Shown in pieces: positions 43,641-51,963 of a stretch of DNA of 64,000 nucleotides. The position numbers were made by a program, and so were the translations under genes. How positions within the stretch are numbered: position 1 is the stretch's first letter; each line of letters opens with the position of its first letter. The notes under the pieces are model-generated. The model had not been told where the DNA came from. It did no database searches and was given only the letters and a program-made list of their open reading frames with translations. The DNA comes from CAZBUB01 sp964494985 (GTDB taxonomy: Bacteria > Desulfobacterota > Desulfovibrionia > Desulfovibrionales > Desulfothermaceae), in contig CAZBUB010000004.1 in assembly GCA_964494985.1 (NCBI GenBank), positions 1-64,000 on the forward strand, in the 5' to 3' direction.

Positions 43641-43946
43641 CTAACAGCTGGTGCAGGAGCTGCAACCTCCAGCTGCATCAGCGTTGAGCTGAGAAGATAT
43701 TTTGAAGCCGAACTGGCTGCCGTCCACTGTAATCGGGGCTGCAGTTTGCATCAAACTTTTGTCCACCAAAAAGGTATAGCCCTTCACATCATAGACATCA
43801 TCGGTTTCCTTTTGCTCGTCCAGAGCAAGTCCCAGTTGGGGACCACCTCAGCCAGGGGCCATATAGACCCGGATAGGAGATACTTTCTCCTGTTTCTGGA
43901 AATGCTGATCTAGCAAGCCTTTTGCTCCCTCTGTCAATTCAAACAT
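43641..43946 (-). CDS. HesB-like selenoprotein (IscA/ErpA-related), Sec at codon 33
   Basis: 101 residues with an in-frame TGA at codon 33 (43850-43848). Reading TGA as Sec gives YMAPG-Sec-GGPQLGLALDE, the position of the conserved HesB/IscA cysteine; the frame stays open to TAG 43643 and ends AGGCSSCTSC. Start ATG 43946 has AGGAGG 6 bases upstream and a near-consensus promoter. The known HesB-like selenoprotein family (TIGR01911) has exactly this Cys-to-Sec exchange. A hairpin with a loop beginning 25 bases after the UGA is a good SECIS candidate. IscA-type proteins carry Fe-S clusters or iron; the role of Sec here is unknown. A plain nonsense mutation is less likely, because homology continues on both sides. 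Confidence 0.9.
43812..43828 (-). promoter_or_regulatory. Candidate bacterial SECIS element
   Basis: In the mRNA, UUGCUC (43828-43823) pairs perfectly with GAGCAA (43817-43812) around the 5-base loop UGGAC. The loop has G at its second position, as bacterial SECIS loops do, and starts 25 bases downstream of the UGA, within the usual range. A second hairpin, GGUCCC/GGGACU, lies immediately before it (43844-43828) but is closer to the UGA than usual. Not confirmed by folding software. Confidence 0.65.
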
Positions 43947-43973
43947 ATATCCCTCCTGAGTTTGTCTAGTAAA

Positions 43974-44002
43974 ATAATAAGTCAGGAAATATGGTTTGTC
44001 AA
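43974..44002 (-). promoter_or_regulatory. Sigma-70 promoter of the HesB-like selenoprotein gene
   Basis: Minus strand TTGACA (44002-43997), 17-base spacer, TATTAT (43979-43974), about 28 bases ahead of the start codon. One of the best promoter matches in the window. Confidence 0.65.
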
Positions 44003-44010
44003 ATATTAAA

Positions 44011-44030
44011 TGAGAATAATTGTGGTTATC
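44011..44030 (+). promoter_or_regulatory. Possible Fur-type operator upstream of the HesB-like gene
   Basis: TGAGAATAATTGTGGTTATC resembles a degenerate Fur box (TGATAATNATTATCA), with about nine matches in the first 15 positions. It lies just upstream of the -35 of the Sec-HesB promoter. AT-rich DNA makes chance matches common, so this is tentative. Confidence 0.25.
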
Positions 44031-44038
44031 GGTTTAAT

Positions 44039-44731
44039 TTATAGCAAGGGGATCCTTTTGTGTACAGAAATCCCCTCAAAGCTGAGGCGAACATCATAGG
44101 CCAGGATTTTGGTTCCTGTATTCCTAGCTTCTTGTAGCAGTGAGGCGTATTTTGGGTCAATGTCTTGGGCAGGGCTGAAAGCTACAGCATCTTCGCGCTG
44201 GATCAAAAACAAAATCGCAGTCTGAAATCCCTGAGCTTGCAAATCGCGTAGTAAGGCCAGATGTTTTTGTCCCCTAAGGGTTGGGGCATCGGGGAAGCTG
44301 GCAATTTTGTCCCTGACCCAGGTGCAGCTTTTGACTTCCAGATAAAGTCCTGGCCAAGAGCTATCCTGCAGCAAAAAGTCCAGACGGCTGTTAGTACTGG
44401 TCTTGACCTCCTGCTGTATTTTGGCATAGCCTGCAAACTCGGGTATCAGTTCGTTTTGCAGGGCTTCCAGGACGATATGGTTGGTCCGCATGGTGTTTAC
44501 ACCCACCCAGGAAGATGGCATCCGGATCATTTCCCAGGTATAGGCCAGCTTGCGCCTGGGATTTTGAGATTTGGAAAGGCAAATGGGCTGTTGGGGTTGG
44601 CTGCAGCCCAGCATACTGCCAGTGTTGGGGCAATGGGCTAGAACTGTGGATTCATCCTCGAGGGCCACTTGGACTGTGAATCTGTTGGGCCTGCCCAAAA
44701 GACGACCTGATATGAGTTGAGGGAGAATCAT
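44039..44731 (-). CDS. sfsA: Sugar fermentation stimulation protein homologue SfsA
   Basis: About 230 aa from ATG 44731 (AAGGA 6 bases upstream; two in-frame TTG codons precede it). SfsA signature: RPNRFTVQV, CPNTGSMLGC, the nuclease-like LYLEVKSCTW and FPDAPTLRGQKHL, and a C-terminal YDVRLSFEGI. It is a DNA-binding, nuclease-fold protein of unclear physiological role. Divergent from pyrR, with 30 bases between start codons. Confidence 0.94.
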   Translation of the reverse strand: MILPQLISGRLLGRPNRFTVQVALEDESTVLAHCPNTGSMLGCSQPQQPICLSKSQNPRRKLAYTWEMIRMPSSWVGVNTMRTNHIVLEALQNELIPEFAGYAKIQQEVKTSTNSRLDFLLQDSSWPGLYLEVKSCTWVRDKIASFPDAPTLRGQKHLALLRDLQAQGFQTAILFLIQREDAVAFSPAQDIDPKYASLLQEARNTGTKILAYDVRLSFEGISVHKRIPLL

Positions 44732-44761
44732 CAACAATCCTTGTGGAGTAGGTAGCGGGGT

Positions 44762-45301
44762 ATGGAAAAAAAAATAGAGATCATGGATAAAGACCAGATA
44801 AGCCGGACCCTAGATCGACTGACGTTCGAGGTACTCGAAAGGCATATGCATATTGGGGAATTAAACCTGATCGGAATCCAGCGCAGGGGAGTGCAGGTGG
44901 CCCAAAGAATTAAACAGAGACTGGATTTCAGGCTGGGCTCGGAGCTGCCTTTGGGCAAGCTGGACATTAACTTATACCGCGATGACTGGACCTCTTTATC
45001 TGCACATCCCAGGATTAACAGTACAGAGGTTCCCTTCCAGGTTCAAGACAAAGATGTTCTCCTGGTGGATGACGTGCTCTATACAGGGAGAACTGTCAGG
45101 GCCGCCCTGGAAGCCATTTTGGACTTTGGACGACCCAGACTGGTGGAGCTTTTAGTTCTTGTGGACAGGGGCCATAGGGAGCTGCCCATCCATGCTGATT
45201 ACGTGGGCAAAAAAGTAAATACTGCTTGGGATGAACAGGTAGATGTTCTGGTTGAGGAACTAGATGGCCAGGACATGGTGCAGTTGCACTCCAAGGCCTG
45301 A
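44762..45301 (+). CDS. pyrR: Bifunctional pyr operon regulator / uracil phosphoribosyltransferase PyrR
   Basis: 179 aa. PRPP-binding motif VLLVDDVLYTGRTVRAAL, GIQRRGVQVAQR near the N terminus, and LVDRGHRELPIHADYVGK. PyrR binds pyr mRNA leaders in many bacteria and has weak uracil phosphoribosyltransferase activity. No pyr gene or obvious PyrR-binding leader lies in the window, so the target is elsewhere or only the enzyme activity is used. Converges on dapA. Confidence 0.94.
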   Translation: MEKKIEIMDKDQISRTLDRLTFEVLERHMHIGELNLIGIQRRGVQVAQRIKQRLDFRLGSELPLGKLDINLYRDDWTSLSAHPRINSTEVPFQVQDKDVLLVDDVLYTGRTVRAALEAILDFGRPRLVELLVLVDRGHRELPIHADYVGKKVNTAWDEQVDVLVEELDGQDMVQLHSKA

Positions 45302-45306
45302 CTAGG

Positions 45307-46185
45307 CTAAATAAGTCCTGCCTGCTTAAGGACTTGTCGCAGTTGCTCAAGGTTTGCTTCTTGCATGCTCGTCAGGGGCAGCCTGAGTTCCAGATCCATT
45401 CTGCCCATGAGGTGCAATGAGGTCTTGACCGGTATGGGATTGGTTTCCAAAAACATGGACCTGCATAAAGGAGCCAGTTCATAGTGAAGCTGCAGGCAGG
45501 TCTGCCTATCCTGTCTGGCATGGGCGGAGCAAAGAGCACTCATCTTGTCCGGAACAATATTGCTGACCACAGAAATAACGCCTTTACCTCCTTGGGCCAG
45601 CAAAGGAAGAACAATAAAATCCTCGCCAGCCATAACAGTGAAGTCTCGGGAACAGAACTCGATAATCTCAGAGACTTGTTTTATGTTTCCACTGGCTTCT
45701 TTGACTCCGACTACCTCAGGGATCTCCCTGTCCATTTTGGCCAAGGTCTCGGGCAGGAGATTACTGCCGGTTCTCCCTGGCACATTGTAAACGACCATGG
45801 GCAGAGAAACTTCCTTAGCAATAGCCTGATAATGGGCAAACATGCCCGCCTGGGTAGGCTTATTGTAGTAAGGGGTGATAAGTAAGGCCCCGTCAGCTCC
45901 TGCTTCTTTGGCAAATCTGGTCAGCTCAATAGCTTCCCGGGTATTATTGGAGCCCGAGCCTGCCAAAATCGGTACTCTGCCCTTGGCCTGTTCTATACAG
46001 ATCTGAATCACCTGTTTGTGTTCTTCATGGGAGAGGGTGGCTGACTCTCCAGTGGTGCCGCAGGGAACCAGGCCATGGATACCCTGCTGGATCTGCCATT
46101 CTATGTGTTCCCTGAATTTCTCCTGGTCTACCTGATCCTGCTGAAAGGGAGTGACTAAGGCGGTATAGGCGCCTGCGAATTGCAT
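45307..46185 (-). CDS. dapA: 4-hydroxy-tetrahydrodipicolinate synthase
   Basis: 292 aa, standard. Schiff-base lysine in VVGVKEASGN, catalytic Tyr in VVYNVPGRTG and Thr pair in GTTGESATL are all present. It condenses pyruvate with aspartate semialdehyde, the committed step to diaminopimelate and lysine. It follows dapF by 24 bases, giving an HU-dapF-dapA operon. Confidence 0.97.
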   Translation of the reverse strand: MQFAGAYTALVTPFQQDQVDQEKFREHIEWQIQQGIHGLVPCGTTGESATLSHEEHKQVIQICIEQAKGRVPILAGSGSNNTREAIELTRFAKEAGADGALLITPYYNKPTQAGMFAHYQAIAKEVSLPMVVYNVPGRTGSNLLPETLAKMDREIPEVVGVKEASGNIKQVSEIIEFCSRDFTVMAGEDFIVLPLLAQGGKGVISVVSNIVPDKMSALCSAHARQDRQTCLQLHYELAPLCRSMFLETNPIPVKTSLHLMGRMDLELRLPLTSMQEANLEQLRQVLKQAGLI

Positions 46186-46209
46186 ATTTCCCTCCTGTTT
46201 GCTTGGGGT

Positions 46210-47109
46210 TTAATTGGTTTTCAGCTGCACGGCACCAGGATTGAGGTGACCGGTAAAAACCAGCACTGCTGGACCTTGGAGATAGACCTGATCCTGGTGC
46301 AGAAAAATGGCCAGCTCTTCCTGGCCTGAGGTGGTAATCTGGACCTGGTCCCCACACAAGCCGAGCCCCCTGGCCACTACTGCTGCTGCGGCAGCACCTG
46401 TGCCACAAGCCAGTGTTTCCCCTTCCACTCCGCGCTCGTAGGTTCGCACATATAAATGTTCCGGAGCCTTCATACCCACCAGGTTTACGTTGGTCCCTTG
46501 GGGAGCAAATCTGGAATGGTATCTGATTCCAGGTGCCAACTCCTGGATGTTCAGCCGGGAGGGGTCCTCAGAGAAATAGACCACATGGGGTACTCCAGTG
46601 TTCACATAATGTACCTGCAAGGATTCCTGGCCTGGCCTGGGAAGCTGAATGTCCAAACATAGATCTTGAGGCTTTGTGAGCTGGACTTTGACCTGGTTTT
46701 CTTCAGAATTGACATGGGCCTGTACGGGCCCGGCATCAGTGCCCAGCACATGGCTGCTTCCAGCCAGGCCTAAGTGGTACGCAAGCCAGGCTGCGCAGCG
46801 AGATCCATTTCCGCACATCTCTGCCCTGGATCCGTCGGAGTTAAAAAAATGCCACTTGTAATCAATCCCCTTTTCCTGGAGGTCGTCTGCCTGCAGAAAA
46901 ATCACTCCATCTGCACCAACCCCCAGAGAGCGTTGGCAAATTTTTTGAGCCCAGAGAGCCATGTTTTCTCGTTTGAGCTGAAGCTGGTCATTTAAGATGA
47001 GCACAAAGTCGTTGCCGCTGCCTTGCATCTTATAAAAGGGCACAGGCAAAGTGTCTGGGAAAAAATCCTGCATTGGGAATATCCCAGGGGATTTTCCGTT
47101 TTTGTTCAT
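46210..47109 (-). CDS. dapF: Diaminopimelate epimerase
   Basis: 299 aa from ATG 47109, whose ATGA overlaps the HU stop; an internal ATG at 47073 would give the more typical N terminus just before FYKMQGSGNDFV. Both catalytic cysteines are there: EMCGNGSRCAAW and TLACGTGAAAAA. It converts LL- to meso-diaminopimelate for peptidoglycan and lysine. Directly upstream of dapA. Confidence 0.96.
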   Translation of the reverse strand: MNKNGKSPGIFPMQDFFPDTLPVPFYKMQGSGNDFVLILNDQLQLKRENMALWAQKICQRSLGVGADGVIFLQADDLQEKGIDYKWHFFNSDGSRAEMCGNGSRCAAWLAYHLGLAGSSHVLGTDAGPVQAHVNSEENQVKVQLTKPQDLCLDIQLPRPGQESLQVHYVNTGVPHVVYFSEDPSRLNIQELAPGIRYHSRFAPQGTNVNLVGMKAPEHLYVRTYERGVEGETLACGTGAAAAAVVARGLGLCGDQVQITTSGQEELAIFLHQDQVYLQGPAVLVFTGHLNPGAVQLKTN

Positions 47110-47381
47110 TGATTCAAGTACTCCTTGAGATCTTTACCCACTCGGAAGAAGGGCAGTCTTTTGGGCTGCACATTGACAATTTCTCCAGTGCTGGGATTAC
47201 GTCCTTTGTATCCGGCATAGTCCTTGATCTTGAAGCTTCCAAAGCCCCTTATCTCTACCCTATCGCCTTTTTTTAAAGAATTTTTGATGCTTTCAAAAAA
47301 GGTGTTGACTATTGTAGTTGCTTCTTCCAGGGAAACACCTTGCTTTTCAGCCAAAGCCTTGATCAGTTGACTTTTGTTCAT
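47106..47381 (-). CDS. HU/IHF-family DNA-binding protein
   Basis: 91 aa, standard length. MNKSQLIKALAEKQGVS opening, GDRVEIRGFGSFKIKDYAGYKGRNP arm region with the conserved Pro in GRNPSTGE and the basic VQPKRLPFFRVGK end. It bends and compacts DNA. Its stop overlaps dapF, so the nucleoid protein and a lysine/DAP pathway share a transcript. Confidence 0.95.
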   Translation of the reverse strand: MNKSQLIKALAEKQGVSLEEATTIVNTFFESIKNSLKKGDRVEIRGFGSFKIKDYAGYKGRNPSTGEIVNVQPKRLPFFRVGKDLKEYLNQ

Positions 47382-47474
47382 TTTGGCCTCTCTTATAAGG
47401 ATAGGGGTTAGAGAAAATTGCTCAGGACAAGCAAAACCAAAGGAGTTAGTTTAAGGCACTTAAGGATATTATAT

Positions 47475-47504
47475 TTTATGCATTAATCTGGAAATAGTTG
47501 TCAA
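47475..47504 (-). promoter_or_regulatory. Candidate sigma-70 promoter of the HU-dapF-dapA operon
   Basis: Minus strand TTGACA (47504-47499), 18-base spacer, CATAAA (47480-47475), about 95 bases upstream of the HU start. The -10 is imperfect; the AT-rich stretch TAAAATATAAT follows directly and could serve with a shifted spacing. Confidence 0.4.
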
Positions 47505-47513
47505 GTCCTGTTC

Positions 47514-48323
47514 TCATCTTCCCTCCATATTCAGCTCAAAAGGTGTATGTAGCTCTGACTGCAACTTGTCTCGCAGCTGTTGAAGATGTTCTGCGAGCCT
47601 TTGAATGTTTTTATATGCCTTTGAATAAGGGGCATATTTGATCAAGGGGATTTGCTGCAATATGGCCTGGGCTACTGCTTGGTCTTGGAGTATGATGCCC
47701 AAAAGATGAATCTCAATTCCTAAAAATTTTTCACAAGCAGCCTGTAACCTTTTAAAGCATTGTTCACCTTCTTGCCTGTTCTTGACCATGTTGACCACAA
47801 TAAAAACACGCTGCACTTGCTTTTGATGGTGGAGGACCTTGATCAATGCATAGCCGTCTGTCAGGGAAGTGGGCTCTGGAGAAATAACCACACATTTTAT
47901 CCTGGTCATAGCAGCCAGGGAGGTAACGGTAGTATTTATGCCTGCACCCAGATCCAGTATTAAGTAGTTGTAGTTGCTGAAATGTTTGTTCAGCTTCTGG
48001 AACAAAATGGCCTGCAAGTCACCATCCCACTCTACGAGTTCAGGCACCCCTGATGCAGCCGGAAGAAAATCAAATCCATTTTCCTCCAGGCTAAACAAGA
48101 CATCCTCCGGAGCTATCCCTGGCTCCAAAAGATCCTCCAGACTTTTCTCTGGCGCAACTCCTAGAAGTACGTCCAAGTTGGCCAGCCCCATGTCACAATC
48201 CATTAGCATGCAGGACTGTTGCATATTGTACAGGGCATAAGCCAGGTTGAGGGCGATGTTGGTCTTACCCACCCCGCCCTTGCCGCTGAGAATAGATACG
48301 CTTAGAGTGTTCTTCTGGCTCAT
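47514..48323 (-). CDS. MinD/ParA-family ATPase, FlhG-like
   Basis: 269 aa. Deviant Walker A SGKGGVGKTNIALNLA, switch I MDCDMGLANLDVLLG, and Walker B YLILDLGAGI. The GLANLDVLLG form is that of FlhG/YlxH, which count and place flagella, rather than cell-division MinD; the C-terminal amphipathic membrane helix of MinD is not evident. No FlhF or flagellar gene is adjacent, so the assignment rests on sequence only. A GGDEF gene lies 50 bases upstream. Confidence 0.82.
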   Translation of the reverse strand: MSQKNTLSVSILSGKGGVGKTNIALNLAYALYNMQQSCMLMDCDMGLANLDVLLGVAPEKSLEDLLEPGIAPEDVLFSLEENGFDFLPAASGVPELVEWDGDLQAILFQKLNKHFSNYNYLILDLGAGINTTVTSLAAMTRIKCVVISPEPTSLTDGYALIKVLHHQKQVQRVFIVVNMVKNRQEGEQCFKRLQAACEKFLGIEIHLLGIILQDQAVAQAILQQIPLIKYAPYSKAYKNIQRLAEHLQQLRDKLQSELHTPFELNMEGR

Positions 48324-48373
48324 AATAATATTCGCTTTATGGTTGTTGCTTTCTCGTCAGGTCAAGGCAGCAA

Positions 48374-49276
48374 TTATTTGAGGCTTCCATTATTCTGGCC
48401 CAGACTGCCGCCTCCAGTGAACAGAAATTGTTTCTCCTGGTGTCTGACCAAGGATTTGCTCTCCAGTTTTGTGGCATCCAGCAAGGGGGCTTGCACCATT
48501 TTGTTTTTGCCCTCTATCTTGGCTTGGTACATGGCCTGGTCAGCTGCTTCCAGGATCTGAGCAGACTGGAATTTTATTCTGCCCTTGTAGCAGACCAGAC
48601 CTATGGAACAGGTGAAGGTAACCGGCTCTCTGCCTTCTGGGTCTGGAATTTCTAGCTTGCGAAGTCTGTCAATCAGTCTGTTGAGCATATGTTTGGCCTG
48701 GATTAAGCCGGTTCCAGGCAAGAGAATCACAAACTCTTCTCCACCCAGCCTGGCAGCCATGTCGGTTTTACGGATGCGCTCGCGCAAAAGTCTGCCCAGC
48801 TCAATCAGAACTTGATCTCCAAAGTTGTGTCCGTAGGTGTCATTGAGCTTCTTGAAATCGTCAATATCCAAAAGGGCCAGGGAGAGAGGCTGCCCATGCC
48901 GCCTCGTGCGCTCAGTCTCCAGCTCCAGGCTCTGCTCGAGACTCCTTCTGTTAGCCAAGCCAGTCAGAGGATCCAATTGACTTAGTCTAGCCAGGTTGAG
49001 GATCTTGTTCTGGATTTCCTGCAGTACAGGGCTGAGGCTGCCATTTAAGGGCAGGGCCATCCATGGGCTGAATTCCTTGTGCCAGTTGAAATAGCACCAG
49101 TCTTCCCAATCTAGATCCTGATAGGTTCGAAACACCACTAATCCCTGCTTGGTTTCCTGGCCAACATTTTGCTTTTGCTGACGTAGCATAGCCAGTCGCA
49201 GTTCTTCCAGCTCCTGCAAAAGCTGTTGTTGATCAGTGCGGGGGATCTCTTCTGGGCTAGCTGATTTTTTTGCCAT
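48374..49276 (-). CDS. Diguanylate cyclase (GGDEF domain)
   Basis: 300 aa. C-terminal GGDEF domain (about 125-285) with the active GGEEF motif (ARLGGEEFVILLPG) and LTGLANRRSL. The product-inhibition site RxxD is present five residues before it (RKTD). The N-terminal 120 residues hold a short helix and no transmembrane segment or recognised sensor. Expected to make c-di-GMP in the cytoplasm. Its start overlaps the end of prfB by 20 bases; a PilZ protein is encoded 3.5 kb away. Confidence 0.93.
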   Translation of the reverse strand: MAKKSASPEEIPRTDQQQLLQELEELRLAMLRQQKQNVGQETKQGLVVFRTYQDLDWEDWCYFNWHKEFSPWMALPLNGSLSPVLQEIQNKILNLARLSQLDPLTGLANRRSLEQSLELETERTRRHGQPLSLALLDIDDFKKLNDTYGHNFGDQVLIELGRLLRERIRKTDMAARLGGEEFVILLPGTGLIQAKHMLNRLIDRLRKLEIPDPEGREPVTFTCSIGLVCYKGRIKFQSAQILEAADQAMYQAKIEGKNKMVQAPLLDATKLESKSLVRHQEKQFLFTGGGSLGQNNGSLK

Positions 49277-50385
49277 GTAAGTACATTAAATAATTGCGGA
49301 TGAAATCATCCAGTTCTCCATCCAGGACCTTTTCTACGTTGTTGTCCTCTGTTCCAGTCCTATGGTCTTTCACGAGCCTATAAGGCTGCAGTGTATAAGA
49401 GCGTATCTGGCTACCCCAGGCTATAGAGCTTTTTTGGATATATTCCAACTGCTTGTCTTTTTCTATCTTTTGCAGCTCCAGGTCGTAGAGCCTGGCCTTA
49501 AGGATTTTAAGTGCGGCATCTTTGTTCCTGTGTTGAGACTTCTCATTTTGACATTGTACCGTTATCCCGGTGGGAATGTGAGTCATGCGCACTGCAGAGC
49601 TGGTTTTGTTCACTGACTGTCCTCCTGGACCGCTGGAGCGAAAAACATCTATGCGCAAATCCTGTTCCTGGATGTCTATCTCGATATCCTGACTTACATC
49701 CGGGTAGACATCTACTGAGGCAAAGGAGGTATGCCTGCGGCCTGAAGTGTCATAAGGAGAGATACGAATGAGCCTGTGTATTCCCTTTTCAGATTTGAGG
49801 AGGCCATAGGCATAACTCCCTTCAATACTTAAGAGCACGCTTTTGAGCCCTGCTTCATCCCCAGGCAGGTAATCCAGGAGCTTGAGCTGAAAATCGTGGT
49901 TCTCAGCCCAACGTTTGTACATTCGCAAGAGCATCTCTCCCCAGTCCTGGGCTTCTGTGCCGCCTGCTCCGGGATGTATCTCCAATATTGCATCGCTTTT
50001 ATCTTCTTCGGCTGAAAGCAGGGTCTTGAGCTCCACCTTGCGTAGACGAACGCGGAGCTCTTGGAGCTGCTCCTGTACAGCTTGATAAAGCTCCGGATCT
50101 TGCTCTGCTTCTGCGAGCTCCAGCCATTCCAGCAGGCTAGAGCTGGTGTCCTTGAGCTGTTGGATTTCTTGCACCCAGTTGGAGAGTACGCTTTTTTCCT
50201 GAAGTAGCGGAGTAAACATTTCTGGATTATTCCAAACCTGGGTCTTACTGAGCTCATGCTCTAGCTCCTGGAGGCGATTCTGGCTTTTATCAAAGTCAAA
50301 GGCGCCTCCAAAAGGAATCGAACTGTTGCAAGAGCTCGGTGCATTCTTTTTTGAGCTCAGTAAATTGTATCGAATCGTGGCTCAT
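49257..50385 (-). CDS. prfB: Peptide chain release factor 2, +1 programmed frameshift at codon 30
   Basis: Translation begins at ATG 50385, reads 29 codons to CTT TGA C (TGA at 50298-50296), shifts +1 to GAC 50297 and continues to stop 49257, giving about 375 aa. A Shine-Dalgarno-like GGAGG stands 3 bases before the CTT, as in the E. coli site. The protein has GPGGQSVNKTSSAVR (the GGQ that triggers hydrolysis) and a codon-recognition tripeptide that reads SPY instead of SPF. RF2 ends translation at UGA and UAA, so its level feeds back on the shift. An ORF caller would start it falsely at ATG 50219. Confidence 0.96.
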
Positions 50386-50448
50386 GGTCAATTGTTCCGT
50401 GTTTTGCTTGTAATATGCCTTGTCCTGCGCATGTGGCCTATTTTAGAT

Positions 50449-51963
50449 TCAGAAATCCTGGTGTTGATCATGACCCTTTTGCCTGCCACGTTGCAAGGCC
50501 CAAAAACTCAAAAGAACAAGGCAGATCCAAGCACCATTTTTCAACTTTTCGAAGTGCCTGGAAAAGAAGGTTTTTTCGCTGATAGCGAAACTGGTGGAAT
50601 TCAGGGTCTGGGCCTGGAACAGATCAGAGGCAGCTTCAATTCTCCCCTGGGGTGAAATAAAGGCGGAGATGCCGGTGTTAGTACCTCGCAAGATCCATCT
50701 TTTTTGCTCTAGCGACCTTAGCACGGCCTGATGCAAGTGTTGTCTGGGTGCAGAAGTTCTGCCAAACCAGGCATCATTGCTGATGTTGAGCAGGATGTTA
50801 GCGCCTTGTTGAATTCTCTTTTGTACCAGTTGCGGAAAAATGACCTCATAACAGATCAAGGTGCCTAGAGCAAGATCGTGGATTTGTAAAGGGCCGGTCT
50901 CCTGGCCTGAGGAGAAGTCACTAGCACCTCTGACCAACTTGGACAAGGGTAAAATCTCCTTGAAGGGCACATATTCTCCAAAGGGTACCAGGTGCTCCTT
51001 GTCGTAGTGGGCTGCGATATTTCCGTTGGGATCCAGGAGGTAAGCCCGGTTGTAGAGCTCAAATTCATCTCGGTTGAGTTGTGTATAACCAGGAGCTCCA
51101 GTGATAAGGTGGATATCTTTCTGGCGCACAAACTGCTGCACCGCCTGCTGGAGCTCGGATTCTTCCTGGAGATAAAAGGGCATGGCAGTCTCTGGCCAGA
51201 TCAAAAGACTGGAGCTTTGCGTGCGCAGGGCTTTCTGGCTCAATTCTTTGTAGGCTTCTACAGTCTTTTGTTGGTATTCTGATTCCCATTTTTGATCTTG
51301 GTCAATGTTGCCTTGGATCAGGCTCACCTGTACTTCTTGCGATCCCCGTGGGAGCTCTTGCCAATTTAAAAGGGTGGCGCCAGCGCCAAGCAGCAACAGC
51401 AGGCTTGCTGCTACGAGAGCCTTTTTTTGCTTCAGGCCTGTATATAGCCAGACAGAAAAAAGCACCAAAAGACCGGAGAAGTAAAAGCTGCCCAGAAAAG
51501 GCAACAGCTGCAGGCTCCAGGGCCAGGGTGCAAAGGCCTGGGTCAGGTTCAGCCAGGGGAAGCCGGTAAGCAGACCAGAGCGCAAATATTCCAGACAGAT
51601 CCATAGCAGGCCCGCGAATAGGCCCAGGCTGAACCAGGATAGCCTGAATCGAGCCCAGTAGATACAAAGACAAAATACAGCAGAGTACAGGCCCAGATAG
51701 CTCCCTAAAAGCACGGGCACAGGCAGGGCTAGAACCAGTGGCAAAGAGGTGTAGTCCTTGACTGGGAAGGCCAGCCAATAAAGACAAGCGCTGCAGACCA
51801 GTATTCCCGCCAGCCAGCCCCTGCGAAAGGCAAAGCCTGGTTTTGGGGCATTGAGGGCCAAATGTACAAGCCCCAAGGGCCAAACCAGGACCAGAGGAGG
51901 CAATTGCAGCAAGGGATTGGCAAAGGCCAACCAAGTACATACAAGCAGCAGAAGATAGGTCAT
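50449..51963 (-). CDS. lnt: Apolipoprotein N-acyltransferase Lnt
   Basis: 504 aa. Six to eight N-terminal membrane helices (to about residue 200), then a nitrilase-like domain with the catalytic triad: Glu in LLIWPETAMPFY, Lys in YDKEHLVPFGEY and Cys in LGTLICYEVIFP. It adds the third acyl chain to outer-membrane lipoproteins, confirming a Gram-negative envelope. It overlaps the corC-like gene by ATGA, the widespread corC-lnt order; prfB follows 63 bases later. Confidence 0.95.
   Translation of the reverse strand: MTYLLLLVCTWLAFANPLLQLPPLVLVWPLGLVHLALNAPKPGFAFRRGWLAGILVCSACLYWLAFPVKDYTSLPLVLALPVPVLLGSYLGLYSAVFCLCIYWARFRLSWFSLGLFAGLLWICLEYLRSGLLTGFPWLNLTQAFAPWPWSLQLLPFLGSFYFSGLLVLFSVWLYTGLKQKKALVAASLLLLLGAGATLLNWQELPRGSQEVQVSLIQGNIDQDQKWESEYQQKTVEAYKELSQKALRTQSSSLLIWPETAMPFYLQEESELQQAVQQFVRQKDIHLITGAPGYTQLNRDEFELYNRAYLLDPNGNIAAHYDKEHLVPFGEYVPFKEILPLSKLVRGASDFSSGQETGPLQIHDLALGTLICYEVIFPQLVQKRIQQGANILLNISNDAWFGRTSAPRQHLHQAVLRSLEQKRWILRGTNTGISAFISPQGRIEAASDLFQAQTLNSTSFAISEKTFFSRHFEKLKNGAWICLVLLSFWALQRGRQKGHDQHQDF

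Noticed and set aside
43848..43850. TGA in the HesB-like gene read as an inactivating nonsense mutation
   Set aside because: It falls exactly on the conserved cysteine codon, a known Sec position in this family, with intact coding and cysteine-rich tail after it and a SECIS-like hairpin.
49257..50219. prfB as a shortened gene starting at ATG 50219
   Set aside because: The missing N-terminal helices are encoded upstream across a classical +1 frameshift site.
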